Positions 18,005 through 25,829 of a stretch of 64,000 bases of DNA are shown here, in pieces. The number at the start of each line of letters is the position of its first letter. Position 1 is the stretch's first letter. A program made the translations under genes and the position numbers. The DNA is from Kineosporia sp. A_224 (GTDB lineage Bacteria > Actinomycetota > Actinomycetes > Actinomycetales > Kineosporiaceae): assembly GCF_002198655.1 (NCBI RefSeq), contig NZ_MWLN01000188.1, positions 1-64,000 of the forward strand. Reading direction: 5' to 3'. Below the pieces are notes generated by a model. The model worked only from the letters and a program-made list of their open reading frames with translations. It was not told the origin of the DNA and ran no database searches.

Positions 18005-18466
18005 CTAGGGGCGGGTCTCGACGAGCCGGGCGAGGTTGTCCAGGGCCATCCGGGTGCCGAGCTCGTTGTCGGCCGCCGGGACGGCGTCGGGCAGGCCTTC
18101 GTGGACGACGGTCACGAGGGTGCCGCCGTCCGTGGTGGCGAGCGTGGTCGTCATCGTCATCGGGGTGCTCATCGCCGGGTCGGGCGACTCGAACGCGAGC
18201 TCCTCGACGACGAGCGCGTCGGGCACGAGCCGCACGAACCGCCCGGCGTAGGTGTCGGTGCGGTCGTGGGACTTGCCCCGGCCGTCGGGCGCCTCGTAGG
18301 TCAGCGACACCCGGAACGCGCCGCCCTCGCGGGCCTCGAACAGGTGGACGACGGACGTCATACCCTCGGGCACCCGCCAGGCGGCGACCGCGCCGGGGTC
18401 GAGCAGCGCGCGGTAGACCGCGGCCGGCGGCGCCGCGACGACGCGGCTCGTTCGGGTGGACTGCAC
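18005..18466 (-). CDS. SRPBCC/AHSA1-family protein
   Basis: A 153-residue START/Bet v1-like protein of the AHSA1 (activator of Hsp90 ATPase homologue) type. Typical elements are RVVAAPPAAVYRALLDPGAVAAW at the start (residues 8-30), the strands around FRVSLTYEAPDGRGK, and the C-terminal helix ending LGTRMALDNLARLV. Bacterial members bind hydrophobic ligands, and many have no known partner. It lies 72 bp upstream of the GGDEF-EAL gene on the same strand and diverges from the F420-type pseudogene. Confidence 0.82.
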   Translation of the reverse strand: MQSTRTSRVVAAPPAAVYRALLDPGAVAAWRVPEGMTSVVHLFEAREGGAFRVSLTYEAPDGRGKSHDRTDTYAGRFVRLVPDALVVEELAFESPDPAMSTPMTMTTTLATTDGGTLVTVVHEGLPDAVPAADNELGTRMALDNLARLVETRP

Positions 18467-18622
18467 CCGACGACGCTACGCCAGGAGTGCGCCCGGGACC
18501 GCGGCAACCTGCCGCGGAGGACCTCGGGCCCGGCACCGACCGGGACCCGCGCGCGTAGGATCCTGCGGGTCAGCGCCCGTCGCTGCGCAGCGACGTCCAC
18601 CGGGACCCACCGGGACGGAGCG

Positions 18623-19119
18623 ATGACGATGCAGACCGAGAGCGACCCGAGGCTGCCTCCCCGCTGGTTCGTGCGGCTCTTCTGGGCGGTGCACCGCGCC
18701 GTCGTCACCGTGACCCGGGGGCGCCTGGGCCTGTGGCCGGCGTCCGACCTTCGGTGGGGCGCCATGCGGGTCACGACCGTCGGACGGCCACCGGTGCCGA
18801 GCGGCCCGTGATCCTCGGCTACCTCGAGGACGGGCCGGACCTCGTGACGATGGCCATGAACGGCTGGGGCGAGGCGGAGCCGGCCTGGTGGCTCAACCTG
18901 CAGGCCCGCCCGGAGGCCGAGGTCCGGCTCGCCGGGAGCAGCCGCCACGTCCGCGCCCGCGAGGCGACGGGCCCCGAGCGCGAACGGCTCTGGGACCGCT
19001 GGCGGGCCCTGGACAAGGACCTCGACGCCTACGCCCGGCGGCGGCCGCACCGGACCGCGGTCGTCGTCCTCGAACCACGCCGCGACGCCGGGCCGGACGA
19101 CCCGTCCGCGACGCCCTGA
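18623..19119 (+). pseudogene. F420-type (deazaflavin-dependent) nitroreductase, frameshifted
   Basis: The N-terminal part (start ATG 18623, GGAG upstream) encodes PRWFVRLFWAVHRAVVTVTRG and runs to WGAMRVTTVGR, then stops at 18811. The remainder of the same protein continues in the next frame as TGAERPVILGYLEDGPDL, NGWGEAEPAWWLNL and so on to 19119. Together they form a deazaflavin-dependent nitroreductase (Ddn-like) of about 165 residues, a family that uses F420H2 to reduce nitro compounds or quinones. One base appears to be missing at about 18781-18790. Both halves are well conserved, so this is either a recent mutation or a sequencing error. Confidence 0.75.
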
Positions 19120-19153
19120 CCCGGTCCGGCAGACCCTCGTGGAAGGACCTGGC

Positions 19154-19879
19154 ATGGACCTGTTGCGCAGAACCTCGATCACCGCGGGGACGCTGTTCGT
19201 CGTGGCCACCGCTGCCTCGCTCTGCGGGAACGCCCTCCTGCCCGCGATCTCAGGGGCGGACCGGTTGGCCCGGATGGCCGAGCACCCCGACCGGACGGCG
19301 ACCGCGGTGCTCCTCTCCCTCGTCGCGGCCGCGTGCAGCGCCGGGATCGCCGTGGCGCTCTACCCGGTGCTGCGGACCGTCGACCCGGCGCTCGCGCTGG
19401 GGTCCGTCGCGTTCCGCCTCTTCGAGGCCGTGTTCTACGCCGTGGGTGCGGTCTGCCTGCTGACGGTCCTGTCCGTCGCAGACGACCTCGGCCCGGGGAC
19501 CGCGGTGCCTGCTCCGGCCAGGACCGCGGCCGACGTGCTCGTCGCCGCGCACCGGCAGGCCGCGGCGGTCGGTGTGCTCGCGTTCGTCGTCGGTGCGTTC
19601 CTGTACTACGTGGTGCTGTTCCGGTCGCGGCTCGTGCCCCGGTGGCTGTCGGTCTGGGGTGTCGCCGCCCTGGTCGTCATGGGCGTCGCGGCCGTCCTCG
19701 CCGTCCTCGACGACACCCTGGTGACGGAGTACGTCGCCCTGGCGCTGCCGATCGGCGTGCAGGAGATGGTTCTCGCCGCCTGGTTGCTGGTCAAGGGTTT
19801 CCGGGCAGCACCGACCGGGCCGGAGCCGGTGTCGCGCCCTGCAGCGGCAGCGCCAGGAACGACTCGTCCTGCCAGATGA
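19154..19879 (+). CDS. DUF4386 membrane protein
   Basis: A 241-residue integral membrane protein of the DUF4386 family, with about six hydrophobic helices: residues 8-30, 50-72, 78-104, 135-160, 165-188 and 195-218. The LLRRTSITAGTLFVVATAASL start and VAFRLFEAVFYAVGAVCLL are characteristic. No function is known. GGAAGGA sits 6 bases before ATG 19154. Its 3' end overlaps the end of the leftward carboxylesterase gene by 89 bases. A second DUF4386 gene lies on the far side of that esterase. Confidence 0.83.
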   Translation: MDLLRRTSITAGTLFVVATAASLCGNALLPAISGADRLARMAEHPDRTATAVLLSLVAAACSAGIAVALYPVLRTVDPALALGSVAFRLFEAVFYAVGAVCLLTVLSVADDLGPGTAVPAPARTAADVLVAAHRQAAAVGVLAFVVGAFLYYVVLFRSRLVPRWLSVWGVAALVVMGVAAVLAVLDDTLVTEYVALALPIGVQEMVLAAWLLVKGFRAAPTGPEPVSRPAAAAPGTTRPAR

Positions 19880-21377
19880 CCCGGGACCGCTCCTCCGGGT
19901 AGGTCGTGACGACCGACAGGGTGTCGAAGACCTGGGTGCTGCGGCCGGCGGGCTCGTAGGCCGGCCACCCCGGCTCGCCGGCGGCGGCGAACGCCGTCCA
20001 GGCGGCCCGCATCCGGGCCGACAGCTCGATCGCCCCGGCGGGCGGGCCGTCACCGATGAGCAGCGCCGGCTGGCCGCTGGTGAGGTTGCCGAGCACGAGC
20101 GGGACGTCGAGGCCGTGGCAGGCGCCGAGCATGCCGCCCATCCCCGGGGCGGTCCAGGTCAGCTCGTAGAGATGGGCCCGGCCACCGCCCGCGACGTGGT
20201 CCTCCGCGAGCCGGAGCGTCGGCATCCGGAACAGCCAGTCCGAGTGCACCAGCTCGTAGAGCGCGTCGGGGCCGGCGTCCGGGTAGGCGGCGCGGTAGCG
20301 GCGGTCGCCGTCCGGCGCGGGGGCGAAGTCCTGCAGCGCGGCCTGCGCCTGCTCCGGGGTGACCTGGCCGAGCAGACCGGACATGAGGCCGAAGAGCCGG
20401 TGCTCGTCGCGGGTGTGGCCCGCGAGCAGGTCGACGTCCCTGCTCGTCCCTGCCGCGAGGGCCTGCCACGGTGTCGTCGGCAGGACGTCGCCGTCGACGA
20501 CGGGCGCGAACACGATCGACCGCAGTGCCGGTCGGCCCCACCGGGCGACCCGGTCGGGGAGGTCGGCCACCGAGCCGGCGACGGTGTCGCCGGCGAGCAC
20601 GAAGAGCGCCGGGTCGACGGCGGCGAGGTCGTCGACGGTGGGCCGCAGGCCCAGCTCACCGGCGCAGGCCGCGGCGATGTCGGTCGCGAGCGGCGGCGAG
20701 AAGTAGGTGCCGGGCATGCTCTGGACGACGGCCCTGCGGAACAGGCCGGCGGCGCGCGGCATCGCGAGCAGCGCGGCGACGCAGCCGGCGCCGGCGGACT
20801 CGCCGAACACGGTCACCCGGTCCGGGTCGCCGCCGAAGGCGGTGATGCTGTCGCGGACCCACTCCAGCGCGGCGACCTGGTCGAGCAGGCCGCGGTTCGC
20901 GGGCGCTCCCTCGATGTGCGCGAAGCCCTCCGCACCGAGCCGGTAGTTGAAGGTCACGACGACGACCCCGCCGTCGTGGGCGAGCCGACCGCCGTCGTAC
21001 TCCGGCCGGCTCGACGCGCCGACGACGTACCCGCCGCCGTAGATCCACACCATCACGGGCCGGCGCGCGGCCGGGTCGGGCTCCGGGGACCAGACGTTGA
21101 CGGTGAGCCAGTCGTCGTCCGCCGCTCCGTCGTCCGTCGCGCCCTCGGTGAGGACGTCGGTCTGCGGCGGCGGCGGACCGTACGCCGTCGCCGGTCGGAC
21201 GCCGTCCCAGCGCGCCGCGGGCTGCGGCGCGGCGAAGCGACGGCTGCCGACCGGCGGTGCCGCGTACGGGATCCCGCGGAACACCGCGACGCCCGACTCG
21301 ACGGTGCCGCGCAGCGCGCCGTTCGCCGTGCGGACCTCGGGGCCGGTCAGCGGTCGGCCGCTTGCGGAGAGGGCCAT
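19791..21377 (-). CDS. Type-B carboxylesterase
   Basis: A 528-residue alpha/beta hydrolase of the carboxylesterase/cholinesterase (type B) family. Family marks are FRGIPYAAPPVGSRRF at 33-48, the oxyanion motif WIYGGGYVVG near 113, the nucleophile elbow VFGESAGAG (Ser near 194), the acid in TRDEH near 325, and the histidine in ACHGLDVPLVLGN near 423. It hydrolyses carboxylic esters, with the precise substrate not predictable. No signal peptide is seen, so it is probably cytoplasmic. The 3' end overlaps the DUF4386 gene. Confidence 0.9.
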   Translation of the reverse strand: MALSASGRPLTGPEVRTANGALRGTVESGVAVFRGIPYAAPPVGSRRFAAPQPAARWDGVRPATAYGPPPPQTDVLTEGATDDGAADDDWLTVNVWSPEPDPAARRPVMVWIYGGGYVVGASSRPEYDGGRLAHDGGVVVVTFNYRLGAEGFAHIEGAPANRGLLDQVAALEWVRDSITAFGGDPDRVTVFGESAGAGCVAALLAMPRAAGLFRRAVVQSMPGTYFSPPLATDIAAACAGELGLRPTVDDLAAVDPALFVLAGDTVAGSVADLPDRVARWGRPALRSIVFAPVVDGDVLPTTPWQALAAGTSRDVDLLAGHTRDEHRLFGLMSGLLGQVTPEQAQAALQDFAPAPDGDRRYRAAYPDAGPDALYELVHSDWLFRMPTLRLAEDHVAGGGRAHLYELTWTAPGMGGMLGACHGLDVPLVLGNLTSGQPALLIGDGPPAGAIELSARMRAAWTAFAAAGEPGWPAYEPAGRSTQVFDTLSVVTTYPEERSRVIWQDESFLALPLQGATPAPARSVLPGNP

Positions 21378-21511
21378 CGTTCCTCCTGCGCCGTGCGCCG
21401 GGACGGGGCGCCGGACGGGAGGGCGCGGGCGTCGAATCCTTGCCCGGGCAGCGGCAGGGCCGCCAGCGGTTTTCCGGTCGGTCTACGGCACGCGGCCCTC
21501 GGCCCCGAGCA

Positions 21512-22270
21512 TCACGGGCGGCTCGGCGTCGGGTGCTCCCGGCGGCCGGCGGCCGGGGTGTGACGGCGGACGCCGACGACGACGAGGTACGCCATGATCC
21601 AGACCTCGCCGACGATCGACGGGAGCGTGAGCAGCTGCGTGGCGACGTCGCTGTCCGCGAAGAGGTACGCGGTGAAGGCACTGACGAGGTAGCAGGCGCC
21701 GGCGACGACGAGCAGCGGGCCCAGGAGTCGCGGGAACCAGCCCGAGCGGACGGCGAGCTGCCCCATCGGGATCAGCCAGAGACCGAAGAACACCGACGCG
21801 ACCGCCCAGAGGTGGCCGCTCGCGAGGTAGAGCAGCTGGACGGTCCCGGCCTGGGTCCCCGCCGCGGCGAGCGAGCTGTCCTGCGCGACGTCGAGCGCGG
21901 TCGCGAGGACGGCAGCGCTGCCGAGGATCGCGACGGCGTTGACGAGCCCGAACGCTGCCAGGAACCCGGCAGCCATGCTGTCGACCTGCCGGAACAGCCG
22001 GTAGAACCACACGGCGGTGAGCGCCTGGGCCAGGACGATGGCCAGCTCGAGCGCGATGCCGACGCGGGCCAGCGTCGCGTGAGCGGTGAGGTTGTCCAGG
22101 GTGCCCCGGGGGTCGTCGGCCACGAACAGCTGCCCGCGGACGGCGAGTGTTCCCGCGATCCCGGCGACGAAGAAGGCGAGGTACAGCAGCCCGGTGGTGC
22201 GCGCGAGGCGCCGGACCGGACCCGGGACGACGTCAGGGACCTGACAGGTCCCGGCGGTGGTGGTGCTCAT
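21512..22270 (-). CDS. DUF4386 membrane protein (second copy)
   Basis: A 252-residue membrane protein of the DUF4386 family, with RLARTTGLLYLAFFVAGIAGTLAVRG at 20-45 and the family segment LTAVWFYRLFRQVDSMAAGFLAAFGLVNAVAI near 105-135. About six helices are predicted. GGGAG is 7 bases upstream of ATG 22270. It precedes the carboxylesterase on the same strand with a 135-bp gap. The family has no known activity, but two members flanking one esterase suggests a local functional link. Confidence 0.82.
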   Translation of the reverse strand: MSTTTAGTCQVPDVVPGPVRRLARTTGLLYLAFFVAGIAGTLAVRGQLFVADDPRGTLDNLTAHATLARVGIALELAIVLAQALTAVWFYRLFRQVDSMAAGFLAAFGLVNAVAILGSAAVLATALDVAQDSSLAAAGTQAGTVQLLYLASGHLWAVASVFFGLWLIPMGQLAVRSGWFPRLLGPLLVVAGACYLVSAFTAYLFADSDVATQLLTLPSIVGEVWIMAYLVVVGVRRHTPAAGRREHPTPSRP

Positions 22271-22661
22271 GGCGGGGTCTCCCTTCGGCGGGTGCCCCGC
22301 GGTGGGTCGGTCCCGGCGCAGGGCGGTGACGGACCACGACCCGGCGCAGCGGCGGCGACCGGGCTTCGCGCATCGCGCGGACGACGCCGGCGCAGCACGT
22401 GGGAGCCCGGATCGACCAGTGCCTGGCACCCGGATCCTGCCCCCTGACCCGCACCGAGCTGCGTGGTCACCCCTCCAGCGTGGTGCCGCCGGGATGCGGT
22501 CTCCAGAGTCCAAGGTCGTCGGTAAGGTGCACCCTCGGCCGGGCGACCGCACCGCGACCGCGGCCCAGGTCCCACGCTCGCGCAGATACTCAGGCGTGAG
22601 ATACTCAGGCGTGGCAAGTTACGTGCAGGGTGTATCGGGCGAGGCCTCAGGGGAGACCGCC
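22271..22661. other. 391-bp intergenic region upstream of marR
   Basis: This gap separates the leftward DUF4386 gene from the rightward MarR gene and marks the left border of the isoprene cluster. I see no conserved coding sequence. Its right part holds two tandem 15-bp copies (22584-22613) and drops in GC around 22580-22640, as expected of a promoter. No convincing -35/-10 pair can be named. Confidence 0.5.
22584..22613 (+). promoter_or_regulatory. Tandem 15-bp repeat, candidate MarR operator
   Basis: The unit AGATACTCAGGCGTG occurs twice head to tail (22584-22598, 22599-22613), ending 48 bases before the marR start. The second copy reads TGAGATACTCAGG, containing the inverted repeat TGAG-N3-CTCA. 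A 12/13 match (TGAGATCCTCAGG, opposite strand) lies in the gshA/isoG promoter region at 24457-24469. This makes it a plausible binding site for the MarR protein encoded just downstream. Confidence 0.55.
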
Positions 22662-23171
22662 GTGGATGGGGTCGACCGGGTCGACCGGGTCGACCGGGTC
22701 GACCGGGTCGAGGAGGCGTGGCGCCGCGAGCGCCCCGACATCGACGTGAGCTCGGTCGGCATCGTCTCGCGGGTCTGGCGGATCGGCCGGCATCTGCAGC
22801 GGCAGCGCAAGGAACGGCTCGAGGCGCTCGGCACGGACACGGTGACCCTGGACGTCCTGGCGATGCTGCGCCGCTCCGGCCCGCCGTACCGTCGGACGGC
22901 GGGGGAGCTCATGCAGTCGGCGCTCATCACGTCCGGCGGGGTGTCCCAGCGGCTGGAGAAGCTCGAGAAGCTCGGCTACGTGACGCGCCACGTGAGCCTG
23001 GAGGACCGGCGCCGGGTCGAGGTGCAGCTGACCCCGGCAGGGGTGGAGCTCGTCGACTCCGTCGTCGCGGACGTCATGGAGAACGAGTCGAAGCTGCTCG
23101 CCGGGCTCACGGCGCAGGAGCAGGAGCAGCTGCGAGGTCTGCTGCGCAAGCTGCTCGGGACGTTCGAGTGA
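22662..23171 (+). CDS. marR: MarR-family transcriptional regulator of the isoprene cluster
   Basis: A 169-residue winged-helix MarR protein. The dimerisation helix and DNA-binding domain run through RHLQRQRKERLEALGTD, LDVLAMLRRSG, AGELMQSALITSGGVSQRL (recognition helix near 95-112), LEKLGYVTR and the wing SLEDRRRVEVQLTP. MarR proteins usually repress neighbouring genes until a small ligand binds. GTG 22662 is chosen because GGGGAG lies 6 bases upstream. The N-terminus contains four VDR repeats encoded by a 9-bp tandem repeat. It converges on gshA with a 65-bp overlap. MarR genes accompany isoprene clusters in Rhodococcus, so it is the likely local regulator. Confidence 0.87.
   Translation: MDGVDRVDRVDRVDRVEEAWRRERPDIDVSSVGIVSRVWRIGRHLQRQRKERLEALGTDTVTLDVLAMLRRSGPPYRRTAGELMQSALITSGGVSQRLEKLEKLGYVTRHVSLEDRRRVEVQLTPAGVELVDSVVADVMENESKLLAGLTAQEQEQLRGLLRKLLGTFE
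22671..22706 (+). repeat. Four tandem copies of GTCGACCGG
   Basis: Four perfect 9-bp copies of GTCGACCGG lie within the marR coding start, followed by a partial copy (GTCGAG). They encode VDR x4 without breaking frame. Gain or loss of copies would keep the protein in frame and only alter the length of its N-terminal arm. Confidence 0.9.
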
Positions 23172-24417
23172 CGTCCTGCGGCGGTGGCCCGACGTCGGGC
23201 CGCAGCCGGGGGCCTGCGATGGCGAGGGCGTCGGCCACCGTCCGGCCGTGCGGCTGGCGGGCCGCGGCGACGCACTCGCGGGCGTAGTCCCGCAGCGCCC
23301 GCAGCCGCGCGGCCCGGCGGGTCACGCGCGGCGCGTGCCGCTGCGCGACGTCGAACAGCGCCGACGCCTGGGCGTGGAGCGTGCGGTCGGCGAGCCCGTG
23401 CCGGGCTGCTGACAGCAGGAGCGCGTCGACGTCGGCGCCGTCCTCGAGCCCGGCGCCGGCCAGGGCGCGGCGGACGTCGGCCGCGGCGTCCGGGTGCAGG
23501 GCCGCCGCCGTCACGACGGCCGCCACCTCCCGTGCCCCGGGCGGCAGGGCGTCGAGCACCCGCAGCTCGAGCCAGCCGCGGGGCCGGACCGGTGGGAAGA
23601 GCGTCGTCACGTGGTACCGCAGGTCGTCCTCGTGCGGCGGTCGGTGGAGCGCCCCCGCCGTCCAGGCGCGGAACGACGTCCCGGGTGCGGCCGGTGTCAC
23701 GTCGTCGCCGTCACGCACGAGCATGACGTCGGCGTCGAGGACGTAGTCGAGCCAGGCGCGGACCGGGTCGCCGTCCAGCCGGGGGCTGCGCGTGCGGCCC
23801 GGGTCCATGCCCTCCCAGGCGGCCCGGCGCAGGCTCGCCCAGGGCCGGCCCGCGGTGTCGTAGCCGGGCGAGTTGGCGAAGGCGGCGAGCAGGACCGGCG
23901 CGAGCAGGTGGGCCAGCCGCCAGCCGGCCGCGGGGTCGGCGCCGTGGCCGAGGTTCACCTGGACCGACGCGGTGTTGCACATCATCCAGCGCCCCGACGG
24001 CCCGCCGGCGTCGAAGAACGCCTCCATGGCTCGGTACCGGCCGAGGTCGAGGATGCGGCCCGGGGGCCGGACGAGGTCGACGGGGGTGTCGACGGCGAGC
24101 AGCCCGCGCTGCGCGAGCGCCGCGTGGACGACGTCCGCCTCGTGCGCGAGCCGGTCGAGCGCGTCGTCGAGGTCGGCGACCGCGGCCGTCGAGAGCTCGA
24201 CCTGGCCGCCCGGCTCGAGCGTGACCCGCCCGTCGAAGCGGCACGCCAGCTCCTTGAGTGCGGCGACCTCGGCGTACGCGGGACGACGGCCGGGGTCGTC
24301 GACAGGGTGGACGACCCACTCGACCTCGAGCCCGACGAGACGTCGCGCGGACGGCGCGAAGGCCTGCCGTGCAACGTGTTCCGCGGTCCGCGGGTCGAGC
24401 CGAGGCGTCGGCGCCAT
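23107..24417 (-). CDS. gshA: Glutamate-cysteine ligase (GshA/EgtA type)
   Basis: A 436-residue glutamate-cysteine ligase of the GCS2/EgtA type, making gamma-glutamylcysteine from Glu, Cys and ATP. Motifs are LVGLEVEWVVH near residue 28, TLEPGGQVELST near 66, the MMCNTASVQVNLGHG segment near 145, and GWLELRVLDALP near 280. By sequence alone it could be EgtA of ergothioneine synthesis, but no egtB/C/D genes are near. It sits divergent to isoG, in a cluster that also encodes GshB, so a GshA role supplying glutathione is more likely. ATG 24417 has GGAGGA 6 bases upstream; an ATG at 24450 overlaps the predicted -10 and is rejected. Confidence 0.85.
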   Translation of the reverse strand: MAPTPRLDPRTAEHVARQAFAPSARRLVGLEVEWVVHPVDDPGRRPAYAEVAALKELACRFDGRVTLEPGGQVELSTAAVADLDDALDRLAHEADVVHAALAQRGLLAVDTPVDLVRPPGRILDLGRYRAMEAFFDAGGPSGRWMMCNTASVQVNLGHGADPAAGWRLAHLLAPVLLAAFANSPGYDTAGRPWASLRRAAWEGMDPGRTRSPRLDGDPVRAWLDYVLDADVMLVRDGDDVTPAAPGTSFRAWTAGALHRPPHEDDLRYHVTTLFPPVRPRGWLELRVLDALPPGAREVAAVVTAAALHPDAAADVRRALAGAGLEDGADVDALLLSAARHGLADRTLHAQASALFDVAQRHAPRVTRRAARLRALRDYARECVAAARQPHGRTVADALAIAGPRLRPDVGPPPQDVTRTSRAACAADLAAAPAPAP

Positions 24418-24445
24418 CGCGTCCTCCAGGGGGTCCGGCGCGGCG

Positions 24446-24508
24446 ACCATAACTCCCTGAGGATCTCAGAAACAAGTAGTTGCTTTCGAAGTATCTTAGT
24501 TCTATGGT
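24446..24508. promoter_or_regulatory. Divergent gshA/isoG promoter region with candidate MarR sites
   Basis: A short AT-rich island. Rightward: TTGCTT (24480-24485), 17-bp spacer, TATGGT (24503-24508), giving a leader of about 85 nt before isoG. Leftward: TTGTTT (24475-24470), 18-bp spacer, TATGGT (24451-24446), serving gshA from ATG 24417. The inverted repeat CTGAG-GAT-CTCAG (24457-24469) fills the leftward spacer. A related AGTATCT (24490-24496) lies in the rightward spacer. Both resemble the repeats ahead of marR. This is the arrangement expected for repression of both directions by one regulator; hexamers were assigned by eye. Confidence 0.6.
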
Positions 24509-24598
24509 TTCGGCATCCGATCTTCGGCCCGCCGTCAGCCGGCCGATCGATCCGCCGCCTCCGCCGGGCTCACCGGTGGGTTCCGAGAGGGGGAGCCG

Positions 24599-25813
24599 AT
24601 GCCAGGTCCACTGGAGGGCATCCGGGTCGTCGACCTGTCGTCGATGCTGTCCGGCCCGTGGGCGACGGACATCCTGGGAGACCAGGGCGCCGACGTCATC
24701 AAGGTCGAGCCGCCCGGCAAGGGCGACCACGTGCGCTCGCTGCCGAACCGCTCCGGCGGGATGGCGTCGATGTTCGTCAACGTCAACCGCTCCAAGCGGT
24801 CCATCACGATCGACCTCAAGTCGGACGCCGGGCGCAGGCTCCTCGAGCGCCTCGTCGCGACCGCCGACGTCGTCGTGCAGAACTTCCGGCCCGGTGTCGT
24901 CGAGCGCCTCGGCATCGGCTACGACGACCTGCGGGCGGTCAACCCCGGCCTGGTGTACCTGTCGATCAGCGGCTTCGGCGAGCAGGGCCCCTACGCCGGC
25001 CGCCGGGTCTACGACCCCGTCGTCCAGGCGCTGTCCGGCCTGACGACGATCCAGGCCGGCTCGGACACCGAGCGCCCGCGGCTCGTCCGGACGATCCTGC
25101 CGGACAAGCTGAGCGCCGTCACCGCTGCCCAGGCGATCACAGCGGCCCTCGTGGCCCGGGGGCGGACGGGTGAGGGGCAGCACGTGCGGCTGTCGATGCT
25201 CGACGCCGTCATGGCGTTCCTCTGGGCCTCGGACATGGGCGCGTACACGTTCGTCGACCAGCCCGTCGCGCCCGAGAAGGCTGCGAGCTTCATCGACCTC
25301 ATCTACGAGACGGCCGACGGGTGGATGACGATGTCGACGATGAGCAACGCCGAGTGGGCGGCCTTCTGCCGGGTCGCCGGCCGCGAGGACCTCGTCGACG
25401 ACCCGCGGTTCGCCACCCCGGCGGCCCGGGACGCCAACGTCAACGAGCGGCTCGAGCTCGTCCAGAGCATCTTGCTCGCCCGCACCGCGGCGGAGTGGCT
25501 GGAGATCCTGCCGGCGCACGACGTCCCCTGCGCCCCGGCCCTGCGCCGGTTCGAGCTCATCGACCACCCGCAGGTCGTCGCGTCCGGCTCGATCATCGAG
25601 ACCGAGCACAAGGTGGCCGGCCGGCTGCGGCAGGCCCGGGTCGCGGCGCGCTTCGAGGGCACCCAGGTCGCGCCCCCGCGCGGTGCCCCCCTCCTCGGCG
25701 AGCACACCGCCGAGATCCTCGCCGAGCTCGGGCTCGACGACACCGAGCGGGAGACCCTCCTCGCCTCCGGTGCGGTCGGCCCCGCCGAGCGCGAACTCAC
25801 CCCGACCCCCTGA
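24599..25813 (+). CDS. isoG: CaiB/BaiF CoA-transferase, IsoG-type
   Basis: A 404-residue class III CoA-transferase. It has the family start PLEGIRVVDLSSMLSGPWAT, NVNRSKRSITIDLKS near 61-75, and the catalytic Asp139 in RRVYDPVVQALSG, where the acyl-CoA anhydride forms. In isoprene degraders IsoG converts 2-glutathionyl-2-methyl-3-butenoate to its CoA thioester. The position, first in the order isoG-H-I-J before the monooxygenase genes, matches Rhodococcus sp. AD45. GGGGGAG precedes the ATG. The stop is followed after 16 bp by isoH with a strong ribosome-binding site. The general family is certain; the substrate is inferred from the cluster. Confidence 0.88.
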   Translation: MPGPLEGIRVVDLSSMLSGPWATDILGDQGADVIKVEPPGKGDHVRSLPNRSGGMASMFVNVNRSKRSITIDLKSDAGRRLLERLVATADVVVQNFRPGVVERLGIGYDDLRAVNPGLVYLSISGFGEQGPYAGRRVYDPVVQALSGLTTIQAGSDTERPRLVRTILPDKLSAVTAAQAITAALVARGRTGEGQHVRLSMLDAVMAFLWASDMGAYTFVDQPVAPEKAASFIDLIYETADGWMTMSTMSNAEWAAFCRVAGREDLVDDPRFATPAARDANVNERLELVQSILLARTAAEWLEILPAHDVPCAPALRRFELIDHPQVVASGSIIETEHKVAGRLRQARVAARFEGTQVAPPRGAPLLGEHTAEILAELGLDDTERETLLASGAVGPAERELTPTP

Positions 25814-25829
25814 CCCACGGGAGGATCTC

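Noticed and set aside
22671-22706. CRISPR or other array
   Set aside because: The 9-bp units have no spacers and keep the marR frame. No CRISPR-like repeat-spacer pattern was seen anywhere in the window.
23107-24417. EgtA of ergothioneine biosynthesis
   Set aside because: The sequence is EgtA-like, but no egtB, egtC, egtD or egtE is adjacent, while gshB lies in the same cluster and the gene is divergent from isoG.
24418-24450. Upstream ATG at 24450 as the gshA start
   Set aside because: It overlaps the predicted -10 TATGGT and has a too-close ribosome-binding site, whereas ATG 24417 has GGAGGA at good spacing.
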